From contig CAJTZK010000001.1 in the NCBI GenBank assembly GCA_910583785.1, positions 124,001 to 188,000 of the forward strand: DNA of 64,000 nucleotides, in the 5' to 3' direction. The position numbers and the translations under genes are program-made. Below the pieces are notes generated by a model. That model was not told where the DNA came from. It ran no database searches and worked only from the letters and a program-made list of their open reading frames with translations. Below are positions 16,221 to 24,870 of the stretch, one piece after another. This stretch comes from an uncultured Oscillibacter sp. Lineage in GTDB: Bacteria; Bacillota; Clostridia; Oscillospirales; Oscillospiraceae. Within the stretch, counting starts at the first letter, position 1; each line of letters starts with the position of its first letter.

Positions 16221-16289
16221 TCAGACCTTGAAAATCTTCTTCAGAATGCCCCGGAGCATTTTAGGGGACTTCCAGACCACGATATTCAT
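16221..16289 (-). CDS. spoVM: Stage V sporulation protein M, 22-residue membrane-curvature peptide
   Basis: An ATG at 16289 with a very strong GGAGAGGAGG 6 nt upstream opens a 22-codon frame beginning MNIVVWKSPK and ending KKIFKV. It aligns without gaps to the start of B. subtilis SpoVM: Lys7, the functionally important Pro9, Lys10, Leu12, Gly14 and Ile15 all match. SpoVM is an amphipathic helix that recognises the convex forespore membrane and anchors SpoIVA. The gene order prpC-prkC-rsgA-...-spoVM also matches Bacillus. It is too short for usual gene finders. Four residues shorter than the 26-residue Bacillus protein. Confidence 0.85.
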   Translation of the reverse strand: MNIVVWKSPKMLRGILKKIFKV

Positions 16290-16390
16290 ACGATGCCTCC
16301 TCTCCGTTTTAAGGTCTTAAGTTTACCCACGCTTTTCCATCCGGCAGTTTTGGAGAACCGATAATTTGGACAGCGCGCAAAGGCCTGTTT

Positions 16391-16416
16391 GATTCCTTTT
16401 TTCCTAAAAAAGAATC
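16391..16416 (-). terminator. A/T-rich hairpin between the small membrane-protein gene and spoVM
   Basis: GATTC plus six T pairs with six A plus GAATC around a short loop. It overlaps the stop of the 64-residue gene and would separate its message from spoVM. Confidence 0.5.
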
Positions 16417-16609
16417 AACGGCGGCAGCAGACAAAGCCGCAGCCAATCAGCAGGAACGCAACCAGGAACATCAGCACGCCCACTGGAAATACGGCGGCAA
16501 TCAAAATTCCCGCTCCCAGGGCCACGGCGAAAAGGCCCAGCAGGCGGGCTCCTCCGCCGCCGTTCCCGCATCCCCAATTGCCGCCAAAGCCTCCATTTCC
16601 ACAACCCAT
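16415..16609 (-). CDS. Small glycine-rich membrane protein, unknown function
   Basis: A 64-residue protein with a Gly/Asn/Cys-rich head (MGCGNGGFGGNWGCGNGGGG) followed by two hydrophobic helices (about 22-41 and 44-60) and a CCRR tail. AAGGAGG sits 9 nt before the ATG, which supports this start over the longer frame. It lies between the rsgA terminator and spoVM. The Gly-rich head recalls small spore-coat proteins, but this is only suggestive; I do not recognise a family. Confidence 0.6.
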   Translation of the reverse strand: MGCGNGGFGGNWGCGNGGGGARLLGLFAVALGAGILIAAVFPVGVLMFLVAFLLIGCGFVCCRR

Positions 16610-16667
16610 CGCGGCACGCCTCCTTTCCTTCCTTTCCAGTATATACGGCAGGGCCGTCCATGGTGTG

Positions 16668-16696
16668 AAAAACCCCGCCTCAAACATGAGGCGGGG
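16668..16696 (-). terminator. Terminator after rsgA
   Basis: On the minus strand CCCCGCCTCA / TGAGGCGGGG form a 10-bp stem with a 4-nt loop, followed by T5. It lies 5 bp past the rsgA stop. Confidence 0.9.
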
Positions 16697-16701
16697 CTGC
16701 A

Positions 16702-17583
16702 TCACTTTTTTTCCTGCCAATCTTGAAGGGGCTTCAGCTCCTCGCAGAGGCGGAGGTAGCTATCGTGGCGGCTCTTTTGGATATCCCCTTTGCGGAGAGC
16801 CTCCAGGACAGCGCAGCCTTTCTCCCGGGTGTGGCTGCATCCCACAAAACGGCACTGGCCCAGGAAGGGCGCAAACTCACGGAACGTCTCCGGCAGGCGG
16901 CGCTTCAGCTCCAAGTTCAGTTCCGCCCCGTCAAAGGAAGAAAAACCTGGGGTATCCACCACCTCCGCTCCACAGGAGAGGCGGTGCAGCTCGACATGGC
17001 GGGTGGTGTGCCGTCCCCGTCCCAGGGCGGTGCTGACCTCTCCTACCTGTAGGTGAAAATCCGTATCCAGGGCATTTAAAATGCTGGATTTTCCTACGCC
17101 GGAATTGCCTGTAAAGGCAGATAACTTTCCGGATATCAAACCCTTCAAATCCTCGATGCCCTCCCCGGTTTCCGCGCTGACCCGCAAGGTTGGAAAGCCG
17201 GAGGCACGGTAAATGTCATACAAGGCGTCCGCCGGGTCCAAGTCGCATTTGTTCAGCACGACCGCCACAGCGCAGTCCTTCAGCGCGGCGATGGAGGCCA
17301 CCCGGTCAATAAGGAAGGGGTCCGTCCTGGGAATGGCGGCGGAGGCAATGACCACCAGCTGGTCGATGTTGGCCACGGCCGGCCGGGAGAAGACGTTTCT
17401 CCGGGGCAGAACCTTCTCCACAAAGCCCTCTCCGCCCCCAAGTTCCCGGAGCTCCACCCGGTCCCCCACCAGGGGGGAAATCCCTTCCTTACGGAATTTC
17501 CCCCTGGCCCGGCAGGCCAGGATGGTCCCGCCGATGTCCACGTAATAGAAGCCGCTGAGGGCCTTTTGAATCCGTCCCGTCAT
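16702..17583 (-). CDS. rsgA: Ribosome small-subunit-dependent GTPase A
   Basis: A late 30S assembly GTPase of 293 residues. It is circularly permuted as expected: an OB-fold at about 1-65, then G4 (VLNKCDL), G1 (GNSGVGKSS) and G3 (DTPGFSSF) in that order, and a C-terminal zinc-binding knuckle (GQCRFVGCSHTREKGC). The ATG at 17583 follows the kinase stop by one base, so the genes are coupled. The pairing with the PASTA kinase and PP2C phosphatase is conserved in Bacillus, where the kinase phosphorylates this GTPase. Confidence 0.96.
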   Translation of the reverse strand: MTGRIQKALSGFYYVDIGGTILACRARGKFRKEGISPLVGDRVELRELGGGEGFVEKVLPRRNVFSRPAVANIDQLVVIASAAIPRTDPFLIDRVASIAALKDCAVAVVLNKCDLDPADALYDIYRASGFPTLRVSAETGEGIEDLKGLISGKLSAFTGNSGVGKSSILNALDTDFHLQVGEVSTALGRGRHTTRHVELHRLSCGAEVVDTPGFSSFDGAELNLELKRRLPETFREFAPFLGQCRFVGCSHTREKGCAVLEALRKGDIQKSRHDSYLRLCEELKPLQDWQEKK

Positions 17584-17584
17584 A

Positions 17585-19591
17585 TCAGCTGAATTGAACC
17601 TCGTGGCTCTGCTCCTGATCCAGTGTGTCGTCAAAGTAAACCTTGACCATCTGGGTGCCGGACCCCGTCAGTTCCGGGACGCGGACTACGCCGTCGGCCG
17701 TGCTGACCCGTTCGTCAAACTGCGGATTGAGCTCATCCCCCACGTAAACCCGTACCGAAACGGTGGTACGGTCATCCTGGGGCAGATTGAAATAGAGCTC
17801 AATCGTCTTATTTGTGATTCCGGCGCTGACGCGGAATTGGATGGTGTCCCCCTCTTCCACAGTTGTGAGAGGCTCCAGGCTCTGCCAAATCACACTGTTG
17901 GGCTCGGCTTCGCTTTCCACGTATTCGATATCGCCCTCACCGCAGGTCAGGTGCAGGGTATCTCCCAGGGTTCGCAGGACCGCGTCGATCTGCATGCCGA
18001 CGAAGTTGAGAACCAACACAGGCTTGGTGTCCCGTCCCTTGCTGACAATCAGGCGGACGACGTCCCCGTCCTTCAGTTCCTCGCCCTCAGCGGGGATGCT
18101 GCGGATGATAAAGCCCTCGGTGATCTCGTCGCTGAACTCCATTTCCACCTCGTCGGCGAGAATTTCCAGGTCGTATTTCTCCTTCAGGCTTTTCAGCATC
18201 ACATTGGCCTGGGCCACGGTCTTGTTGGTCACGTCCAGCATGACGCCGACGTCCTCACCCGCACTGACCCATACCTCAATGGTCAGGTTGCTGCCCTTCC
18301 GGTGGCTTCCATCTGTTGGGTTTTGCCGGATAATGGTCCCCTTGGGATACTCGTCGCTGAACTCGCTCCCCTTTTCCACCAGGGTAAAGATATCCTTCAC
18401 TCCGGCCATATTAGCGGCCTGTTCCGGGGTATACCCCAGCACGGAGGGCACGACAAAGGTCTGGGGCTCCTGGCTCTGCTGCTGGATGGACTCGGAAACC
18501 ATCTTGAATAGTACCGCCGCCAGGGCCAGGGCCAGCACAATGGCCACGCCTACCAGCACCTTTACCCCGGCGCCTCCGCCGCCCCGGCGGGGCGGATCGT
18601 AGTCGTCCTCCCCATAGTCCCGCCAACGCTCCCGGGCCCGGTCCGTTTCCCGTTCCCGGCCCTTGGGCGTGGGGTGGAGGGTCCGGTCATAAGTCCGGAT
18701 GGGCTGCGTGGGCTCCGCGGGTTCCTCTGGCCGGAGGTCCATCATGGTAAAGTCCAGATTGATGTTGGGATTTTTCCGGAAATCCTCCAGGTCGGCAATC
18801 ATGGAGTCGGCGGAGGCATAGCGGCGGCTGAGATCCGGGGTCATGGCCTTCATGCAGATCAGTTCCAGCTGGGCCGGAATCTCCGGATTCAGCTCCCGGG
18901 GCGCCAGGGGCACGGCGCTGAGGTGCTGGATGGCCACGGACACGGCGGAGTCTCCTTCGAAAGGCAGCCGCCCGGTGAGCATCTCGTACATGACCACGCC
19001 GGAGGAGTAGATGTCGCTCCGGGCGTCAGTCCGCTCCCCCCTGGCCTGCTCCGGCGAGATATAGTGGACGGAGCCCAGGGCCTCCTGGGTCAGGGTCTGG
19101 GCGGAGTTCTCCAGGCAGGCGATGCCAAAATCGGCCACCTTCACACTGCCGTCCCGGAGGACCATGACGTTTTGGGGCTTGATGTCCCGGTGGACGATGC
19201 CCCGGCTGTGTGCGTGGCTGAGGCCCCGCATGATCTGGGTAATGAAGTGCAGGGACTCCCGCCAGTTCAGCTGGCCCCGTTTCTCCATATACTGCTTCAG
19301 CGTAATGCCGTCAATGAGTTCCATGACGATATATTCCGTGTCCCCTCCCCGGCTCACGTCGTAGACCGACACAATGTTGGGATGGGACAACTGGGCCACG
19401 GCCTGGGACTCCGCGTTGAAGCGGCGCCGGAAGTCCTCGTCCTGGGCCAGATCGCTTTTCAATATTTTCAACGCCACAAGGCGGTTGAGCCGATGGCACT
19501 TTGCCTTATAGACCACCGCCATGCCTCCGGTACCGATGCGTTCCAGAATTTCATAACGGTTGTCCAGCATTTTTCCAATGTACTGATCCAT
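17585..19591 (-). CDS. prkC: Serine/threonine protein kinase with PASTA domains
   Basis: A 668-residue transmembrane kinase. The Hanks-type domain (about 12-270) shows GTGGMAVVYKA, the catalytic Lys in VALKIL, HRDIKPQN and DFGIA. A basic juxtamembrane linker of about 70 residues, one transmembrane helix (about 345-368) and three PASTA repeats follow (from FVVPSVLGYTPEQA). A beta-rich tail ends the protein. PASTA domains bind peptidoglycan muropeptides and in Bacillus trigger spore germination. Its phosphatase lies directly upstream and rsgA downstream. Confidence 0.96.
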   Translation of the reverse strand: MDQYIGKMLDNRYEILERIGTGGMAVVYKAKCHRLNRLVALKILKSDLAQDEDFRRRFNAESQAVAQLSHPNIVSVYDVSRGGDTEYIVMELIDGITLKQYMEKRGQLNWRESLHFITQIMRGLSHAHSRGIVHRDIKPQNVMVLRDGSVKVADFGIACLENSAQTLTQEALGSVHYISPEQARGERTDARSDIYSSGVVMYEMLTGRLPFEGDSAVSVAIQHLSAVPLAPRELNPEIPAQLELICMKAMTPDLSRRYASADSMIADLEDFRKNPNINLDFTMMDLRPEEPAEPTQPIRTYDRTLHPTPKGRERETDRARERWRDYGEDDYDPPRRGGGGAGVKVLVGVAIVLALALAAVLFKMVSESIQQQSQEPQTFVVPSVLGYTPEQAANMAGVKDIFTLVEKGSEFSDEYPKGTIIRQNPTDGSHRKGSNLTIEVWVSAGEDVGVMLDVTNKTVAQANVMLKSLKEKYDLEILADEVEMEFSDEITEGFIIRSIPAEGEELKDGDVVRLIVSKGRDTKPVLVLNFVGMQIDAVLRTLGDTLHLTCGEGDIEYVESEAEPNSVIWQSLEPLTTVEEGDTIQFRVSAGITNKTIELYFNLPQDDRTTVSVRVYVGDELNPQFDERVSTADGVVRVPELTGSGTQMVKVYFDDTLDQEQSHEVQFS

Positions 19592-19606
19592 GCAGCTCCT
19601 CCTTCC

Positions 19607-20338
19607 TTAGAGTTTCTTTGCCAGGACAACGGTGACATTGTCCGACGCGCCCCGGCTCTTGGAGATGGCCAGCAGGCGTTCCATACAGGTGTTCGTGTCG
19701 CCGTGGAGGACCTCCCGCATGATCTCCTCGTCCGTCACGGTGTTCACCAGCCCGTCGGTGCACAGCAGGAGAAAATCCCCCGGCAAGAGCTGGCAGGTGT
19801 AGCAATCGCACTCCGGGTCCACATCCGGGCCCAGGGCCCGGGTAATGAGGTTCCGGTTGGGATGGCGGCGGGCCTCCTCGGCGGTGATATCCCCCCGTTC
19901 CAGCATGTGTTCCACCAGGGAGTGGTCCCGGGTCACCTGAAGGATGCGCTCCCGGTTGATATGGTAGGCACGGCTGTCCCCTACGTTGGCGATGACTACG
20001 CCGCCGTCAAAGGAGACGGCGGACACCAGGGTGGTCCCCATGTTCTGGTAATCCTCCGAGGTTCTGGCGGCCTCCCGCACGGCGCGGTTCGCTAAGGCCA
20101 CCGCTACTACGGAAACCTCCCGCAGCCGGTCCGGCTTGGCCTCCTGGGACAGGCGCTTTTCCATCTCGGCGGAAAAGGTGTCCACGGCGATGCGGCTGGC
20201 CAGCTGCCCGCCAGCGGCGCCCCCCATGCCGTCGCAGACCACGCAGATTGTGTGGCCAAAGGCCGTCTTTACCGCGTAGGCGTCTTGATTCTCTTTGCGG
20301 ACCAGGCCCACGTCCGTCATGCTCCATAGGTTCATCAT
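19607..20338 (-). CDS. prpC: PP2C-family serine/threonine phosphatase
   Basis: A 243-residue Mn2+-dependent phosphatase that opposes the PASTA kinase. Motifs are RKENQDA, VCDGMGGAAGGQLAS (metal-binding Asp), NVGDSRAY, LCTDGLVNTVTDEE and SRGASDNVT, as in PrpC/Stp. The ATG at 20338 has GGAGG 7 nt upstream and overlaps the rlmN stop (ATGA), showing coupling. A second ATG follows immediately. Kinase and phosphatase are separated by 15 bp. Confidence 0.95.
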   Translation of the reverse strand: MMNLWSMTDVGLVRKENQDAYAVKTAFGHTICVVCDGMGGAAGGQLASRIAVDTFSAEMEKRLSQEAKPDRLREVSVVAVALANRAVREAARTSEDYQNMGTTLVSAVSFDGGVVIANVGDSRAYHINRERILQVTRDHSLVEHMLERGDITAEEARRHPNRNLITRALGPDVDPECDCYTCQLLPGDFLLLCTDGLVNTVTDEEIMREVLHGDTNTCMERLLAISKSRGASDNVTVVLAKKL

Positions 20339-21366
20339 TGGGAATCCTCCCCTTTCTCTGCCTTCCTGCGGAGTTGTCCGCAAGCGGCATCTATATCTCC
20401 ACCCAAGCTCCTCCGCACGGTGGCAGTGAGGCCGTGGGATTCCAGGCGTTTTTGAAATGCCGCCGTCCGGCGGGAGGGCCGGAAGGGGCTTTCCGCCACA
20501 TCGTTCAGCGGGATCAGGTTCACATGGCCGGGCATCCCCCGGAGCCGCTTGGCAATGAGGTCCGCCTGCCAGTCCTGGTCGTTCACGCCGTCGATCATGG
20601 CGTACTCAAAGGAAATCCGCCGCCCGGTCTTTTCAAAATAGGCGTGACAGGCGGAAAACAGCTCCTCCACATCGTAGGCCCGGTTGACGGGCATCAAGCG
20701 GGAGCGGGTTTCGCTGTCCGGCGCGTGGAGGGAGACGGACAGCGTCAGCTGGAGCCCCAGCTCTGCCATACGGCGAATGCCGGGCAGGACGCCGCATGTG
20801 GACAGGGAAATGTGCCGCATCCCGATGTTCATCCCGTCGGGATGATTCACGATCTCCAAAAATTTCAGCACGGCGTCCAGGTTGTCCATGGGCTCGCCAA
20901 TGCCCATCAGCACAATGTTGGAAATGGGAGCCCCGGAGTCTTTCTGTGTAAAAACCACCTGGTCAAGCAGTTCTCCCGGAGACAGGTCCCGGACCTTTCC
21001 GGCAATGGTGGACGCGCAGAAGGCACATCCCATCCGGCATCCCACCTGGGAGGAAATGCAGACGGTGTTCCCGTGGCGGTAACGCATCAGAACGGATTCC
21101 ACGCAGTTGCCGTCCGCCAGGCGCCAAAGATACTTGATGGTGCCGTCCTTGGCGGAGGACTGTTTCCGGGCCGCCTTGGGGGCACATAGAAGGCAGGCCT
21201 CTTTCAGGCGCTCCCGCAGGGACAGGGGGAGGTTGGACATCTCGTCAAAGGAGCCCGCTCCCCGGCTGAGCCAGGAGAAGACCTGCTTTCCCCGGAAGGC
21301 GGGCTCCCCCAAGCTCTGGAGGAAGCCCCGCAGTTCCGGCAGGGTCATGGATTTGATATCGGTCAT
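20335..21366 (-). CDS. rlmN: 23S rRNA (adenine(2503)-C(2))-methyltransferase
   Basis: A radical SAM methyltransferase that makes m2A at 23S A2503 and in some tRNAs. It has 343 residues. The iron-sulfur motif is CRMGCAFCAS (CxxxCxxC), SAM binding is in GIGEPMDN, and the conserved late Cys is in AACGQL. An N-terminal helical domain (LPELRGFLQSLGEPAFRGKQVFSWL) is typical. The ATG at 21366 has GAGGCG upstream and follows the rsmB stop by 8 bp. Cfr-type resistance activity is unlikely given the housekeeping context. Confidence 0.95.
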   Translation of the reverse strand: MTDIKSMTLPELRGFLQSLGEPAFRGKQVFSWLSRGAGSFDEMSNLPLSLRERLKEACLLCAPKAARKQSSAKDGTIKYLWRLADGNCVESVLMRYRHGNTVCISSQVGCRMGCAFCASTIAGKVRDLSPGELLDQVVFTQKDSGAPISNIVLMGIGEPMDNLDAVLKFLEIVNHPDGMNIGMRHISLSTCGVLPGIRRMAELGLQLTLSVSLHAPDSETRSRLMPVNRAYDVEELFSACHAYFEKTGRRISFEYAMIDGVNDQDWQADLIAKRLRGMPGHVNLIPLNDVAESPFRPSRRTAAFQKRLESHGLTATVRRSLGGDIDAACGQLRRKAEKGEDSQ

Positions 21367-21374
21367 GATTCGCC

Positions 21375-22691
21375 TCAAACGTGCCGCGTCATGCGGCAGA
21401 TGTAAAAACCGTCGGTTTCATGGAGGTGGGGCCAAAGGGTCAGCTGTCCCTCCGTCGCCCCAATGTGGCCCGGCAGAGTGAAGGGTTCCCGGGAAAACCC
21501 TGGGTGGGTTCCAAGAAACGCATCCGCCACCTCTTCGTTTTCCTCCGGCAGGATGGTACAGGTAGAGTAGAGCAGGGTCCCGCCGGGGCGGACATAGCGG
21601 GCGGCGTTTTCCAAAATGGCGCTTTGAATCACTGGCAGGGTAAACAGGCTGTCCGCTTTCTTCCGCCGGATATCTGGCTTCTTGCGGAGAATCCCCAGGC
21701 CGGAACAGGGGGCGTCCACCAGCACCAGGTCAAAGGCGTCCCGCCATTCCTCCCGGAAGATCCGCCCATCGGCGGCCTCGGCGCGGATAGAGCGGAGGCC
21801 CAGCCGGGCCGCGCCCTCCCGGATGCGCTTTAGCTTATTCTCATGGAGGTCGCAGGCGACGATTTCCCCCTGGCCCCCCGTGGCAATGGCGGCGGCAAAG
21901 GACTTCCCCCCAGGGGCGGCGCAGACGTCCAGCATCCGGCCTCCCGGCCGGAGCTCCGCCGCCAGCACCGCCAGGCGGGCCGCCGGGTCCTGAATGTAAA
22001 TCATGCCGTTCTGGAAGGCCCTCAGGCGCTCCAGGTCCCCCGTGCCTTGCAGCAGCAAGCAGTCCGGCAGCCAGGGATGCCGCTCCGCCCGGACGCCCTC
22101 TTCTTCCAGGGCTCCGGCCGCCTCTTCCGCCGTGCAGAGGCAGGTGTTGACCTGGGCGGCGGCGGGGGGCTGGCGGTTGCTGCTGGCCAGGAACGCCTCC
22201 GCCCCCTCCCGGCCCAGCCGGGCCAGGAGACGCTTTACCAGCCATTTGGGGTGGCTGTAGCGGATGGAAAGGTATTTGGCCTCGTCCCGCTCCGGAATGG
22301 CGGGCAGGGACGCCTTCTCCCGGCAGAGCCGCCGGAGGACGGCGTTGACCAGGCCCGCCGCCTGTCCCCGCCCCACGTCCTTGGCCAGCTCCACCGACGT
22401 GTGGACGGCGGCGTTGACGGGCACCCGGTCCAGGAACAGAATCTGATATGCCCCGATCCGCAGTACGTCCGCCAGGGGCGGCTGAAGGTGGTCCAGCTTC
22501 TGAGAGCAGAAAGACGCGAGATAAAAGTCCAGCAACGTCTCATTCTGGATGACTCCGTAGACAATCCGGCTGCAAAGCCCCGCGTCAGCCGGGGAAAGCC
22601 CCTTCAAATGCGTATTCAGCGCGGCGTCCGCCCAAGCTCCCCGCACCCGGCAGGCGGTGAGGACGGACAGCGCTTCCCTCCGGGCGCTCAT
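21375..22691 (-). CDS. rsmB: 16S rRNA (cytosine(967)-C(5))-methyltransferase
   Basis: A 438-residue enzyme with an N-terminal NusB-like RNA-binding domain (about 1-135) and a C-terminal SAM-dependent methyltransferase. SAM motif I is MLDVCAAPGGKS, and the two catalytic cysteines of m5C enzymes are in DAPCSGLG and YSTCTI. Its ATG overlaps the upstream metallopeptidase stop by ATGA. The position between fmt and rlmN is conserved in Bacillus. Confidence 0.95.
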   Translation of the reverse strand: MSARREALSVLTACRVRGAWADAALNTHLKGLSPADAGLCSRIVYGVIQNETLLDFYLASFCSQKLDHLQPPLADVLRIGAYQILFLDRVPVNAAVHTSVELAKDVGRGQAAGLVNAVLRRLCREKASLPAIPERDEAKYLSIRYSHPKWLVKRLLARLGREGAEAFLASSNRQPPAAAQVNTCLCTAEEAAGALEEEGVRAERHPWLPDCLLLQGTGDLERLRAFQNGMIYIQDPAARLAVLAAELRPGGRMLDVCAAPGGKSFAAAIATGGQGEIVACDLHENKLKRIREGAARLGLRSIRAEAADGRIFREEWRDAFDLVLVDAPCSGLGILRKKPDIRRKKADSLFTLPVIQSAILENAARYVRPGGTLLYSTCTILPEENEEVADAFLGTHPGFSREPFTLPGHIGATEGQLTLWPHLHETDGFYICRMTRHV

Positions 22692-23422
22692 TCCCGGCCT
22701 CCGCCCCGGCGGCCATTCCGTCCCAGGAAAATCAGGACATAGCGCAGCAGCTGCAAGGCGGACATCAGCAGCGCCGCCACATAGGTCAGCGCCGCCGCCC
22801 GGAGGACCTTCCGGGCCCCGGCCAGCTCCTCATCGTCCAGCAAGTTCCGGCCCTCAAGGGTCTCCAGGGCCCGGCGGGAGGCGTTGAACTCCACGGGCAG
22901 GGTCACCAGCTGGAAAAACGTGGTCAGGGAGAATAGCAGAATGCCCGCCAGGAACAGGCTCTGGCTGTAAAACAGCAGCCCGATGAACAGCAGGATCATG
23001 GAACAGCGGGAACCCAGGTTTGTAATCGGCACAATGGCGCTCCGCAGGCGGATGGGGGCGTAGCCCACGGCGTACTGGACCGCGTGGCCCGCCTCATGGG
23101 CCGCCACGCCTACCGCCGCCACAGTGGACGCGGCGTAAACGTCCTGGGAGAGATAGATGGTGTTGTCCCGGGGGTCGTAGTGGTCCGTCAGCTTACCCCA
23201 GGTAGAGGTGATGGCCACGCCATAGGCCCCATGGGCCCGGAGCACTGCCTCCGCCGCCTGGGCGCCCGTAAGGCGGCGGCGGTTGGGGACCTTGCTGTAC
23301 TTGCTGAAATTTCCGCTGACCTGCGCCTGGGCCCACAGGGACAGGAGCACCGCCGGAATCAGCAGGAGGAAATAGACATTGTTAGCCAGGAATGTTCCAT
23401 AGCCACCATAATAATAAGGCAT
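22688..23422 (-). CDS. Membrane zinc metallopeptidase (YugP-like)
   Basis: A 244-residue membrane protein with an N-terminal helix (about 12-32), a cytoplasmic part holding the zincin motif HEAGHAVQYAVGYAP, and further helices at about 143-172 and 215-235. This is the Zn_peptidase_2 (YugP) family, whose substrate is not established. The ATG at 23422 has GAGGG upstream; a GTG two codons earlier is an alternative. It is inserted between fmt and rsmB in the translation operon. Confidence 0.85.
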   Translation of the reverse strand: MPYYYGGYGTFLANNVYFLLLIPAVLLSLWAQAQVSGNFSKYSKVPNRRRLTGAQAAEAVLRAHGAYGVAITSTWGKLTDHYDPRDNTIYLSQDVYAASTVAAVGVAAHEAGHAVQYAVGYAPIRLRSAIVPITNLGSRCSMILLFIGLLFYSQSLFLAGILLFSLTTFFQLVTLPVEFNASRRALETLEGRNLLDDEELAGARKVLRAAALTYVAALLMSALQLLRYVLIFLGRNGRRGGGRE

Positions 23423-23437
23423 AAGCACCCTCGAATT

Positions 23438-24358
23438 TTAGCGTTGAATGGGATGTCCCAATAAATAAGCGGCGGCGGCCATGCGCTTGCCGCCTTTGGC
23501 CTGGAGCTCCGTTATGCGAAGAATCTTTCCGTCGCCGCAGGCAATGCCGATCCCCTGCTTTCCCGCCGCCGTAATCGTGCCAGGCGGGGCCGCAGTCTCC
23601 TCTCCGGTTTCCTGCACGGCATAGAGTTTCATTTCCTCGCCGCTGATGGCATCCGTAGTGGCGCAGGGCCAGGGAATCAGCCCCCGGACCTGGCAGCTGA
23701 CCTCATGGGCGGAACGCTTCCAGTCCACAGGAGAGAGCTCCTTCCCCAGCATAGGGGCATAGGTATGCTTTTCGTGGTCCTGGGGAATGCGCACGGCAGT
23801 CCCGTCCGCCAAAGCCCGGACGGTCTCGGAAAGCGCTTCCGCCCCCAATTCCGCCAGACGGGCGGTGAGCGCCTGCGCATCCTCCTCCGCCCCAATGGGC
23901 GTGGATTTTTGCAGGATCACGTCCCCCGCGTCCAGTTCCTTGGCCATATACATGATGGATACTCCGGTCTCCCGCTCCCCGTTCAACACCGCCCAGTTGA
24001 TGGGAGCCGCCCCCCGGTACTTGGGCAGCAGGGACGAATGGACGTTGATGGAACCCAGGGGCGGCACATTCAAGATGTCCTCCGGCAGCAGCTTTCCATA
24101 GGCCGCCACGGCAATCAGCTCCGGATTCAGGGAACGCACCAGCTCCAAGCCCTCGGTGTTCCGCAAGGTCACGGGCTGGTAAACCGCCAAACTCTTAGTA
24201 AGGGCATATTCCTTTACAGGCGTTGGCGCCAGCTTATGTCCCCGGTTTTTCGGCTTGTCCGGCTGGGTGAGGACGCCGCAGATCTCATGGCCGTCCTCCA
24301 CCAGGCGGCGGAGAGAGGCCACGGCGAAATCCGGCGTGCCCATAAAGAGAATGCGCAT
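23438..24358 (-). CDS. fmt: Methionyl-tRNA formyltransferase
   Basis: The enzyme formylates initiator Met-tRNA with 10-formyl-THF. It has 306 residues. The N-terminal formyltransferase domain shows MRILFMGTPDFAV and the catalytic stretch INVHSSLLPKYRGAAPINWA with the following DAGDVI. The C-terminal OB-like domain begins near residue 205. Its ATG overlaps the def stop by one base (TGATG), coupling the two enzymes that add and remove the formyl group. Confidence 0.96.
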   Translation of the reverse strand: MRILFMGTPDFAVASLRRLVEDGHEICGVLTQPDKPKNRGHKLAPTPVKEYALTKSLAVYQPVTLRNTEGLELVRSLNPELIAVAAYGKLLPEDILNVPPLGSINVHSSLLPKYRGAAPINWAVLNGERETGVSIMYMAKELDAGDVILQKSTPIGAEEDAQALTARLAELGAEALSETVRALADGTAVRIPQDHEKHTYAPMLGKELSPVDWKRSAHEVSCQVRGLIPWPCATTDAISGEEMKLYAVQETGEETAAPPGTITAAGKQGIGIACGDGKILRITELQAKGGKRMAAAAYLLGHPIQR

Positions 24359-24858
24359 CAGCCCGCCCCCTCTTCCTGGTTGAAATACTCCTCCACTTCC
24401 TCGTCCGTCAGGAAGCGGTCAATGTGTTCCGTATAAAGGTGGCCGTCCAGGTGCTCCAGCTCATGGCAGAAGCAGCGGGCCGTCAGGCCCTCCCCCTCTA
24501 CCTCGAACCAGTTGCCATCCCGGTCCTGCGCCCGGACCCGGACGTAGCTGGGCCGGGTTACCAGCCCCCACTTTCCCGGGACGCTGAGGCAGCCCTCCGG
24601 GCCAGTCTGCTCCCCGCTCTGCTCGACGATGGAGGGGTTAATCAGCTCGATGTATTCCTCCGTATCGTCATCCATGACCACACAGGCCCGGCGGAGAATA
24701 CCCACCTGTGGGGCCGCCAGTCCCGCGCCTCCCGCTTCGGAAAGCGTCTCCAGCAGGTCGTCCATCAGCGTGTGCAGGCGGCGGTTAAAGTCCGTCACCG
24801 GACGGCAGGACTTATTCAGGCAGTCTTCCCCCTGCACCACGATTTTACGCAATGCCAT
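24358..24858 (-). CDS. def: Peptide deformylase
   Basis: A metal-dependent enzyme that removes N-formyl from nascent proteins. It has 166 residues and all three family motifs: GAGLAAPQVG, EGCLS (metal Cys) and the HExxH site HELEH followed by LDG. The acidic C-terminal extension is normal for Clostridia. It lies between priA and fmt as in Bacillus, with 12 bp to priA. Confidence 0.96.
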   Translation of the reverse strand: MALRKIVVQGEDCLNKSCRPVTDFNRRLHTLMDDLLETLSEAGGAGLAAPQVGILRRACVVMDDDTEEYIELINPSIVEQSGEQTGPEGCLSVPGKWGLVTRPSYVRVRAQDRDGNWFEVEGEGLTARCFCHELEHLDGHLYTEHIDRFLTDEEVEEYFNQEEGAG

Positions 24859-24870
24859 TCCTTGAACCTC

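Noticed and set aside
18674..20095. 473-codon open frame on the + strand
   Set aside because: Antisense to the PASTA kinase and PP2C phosphatase genes.
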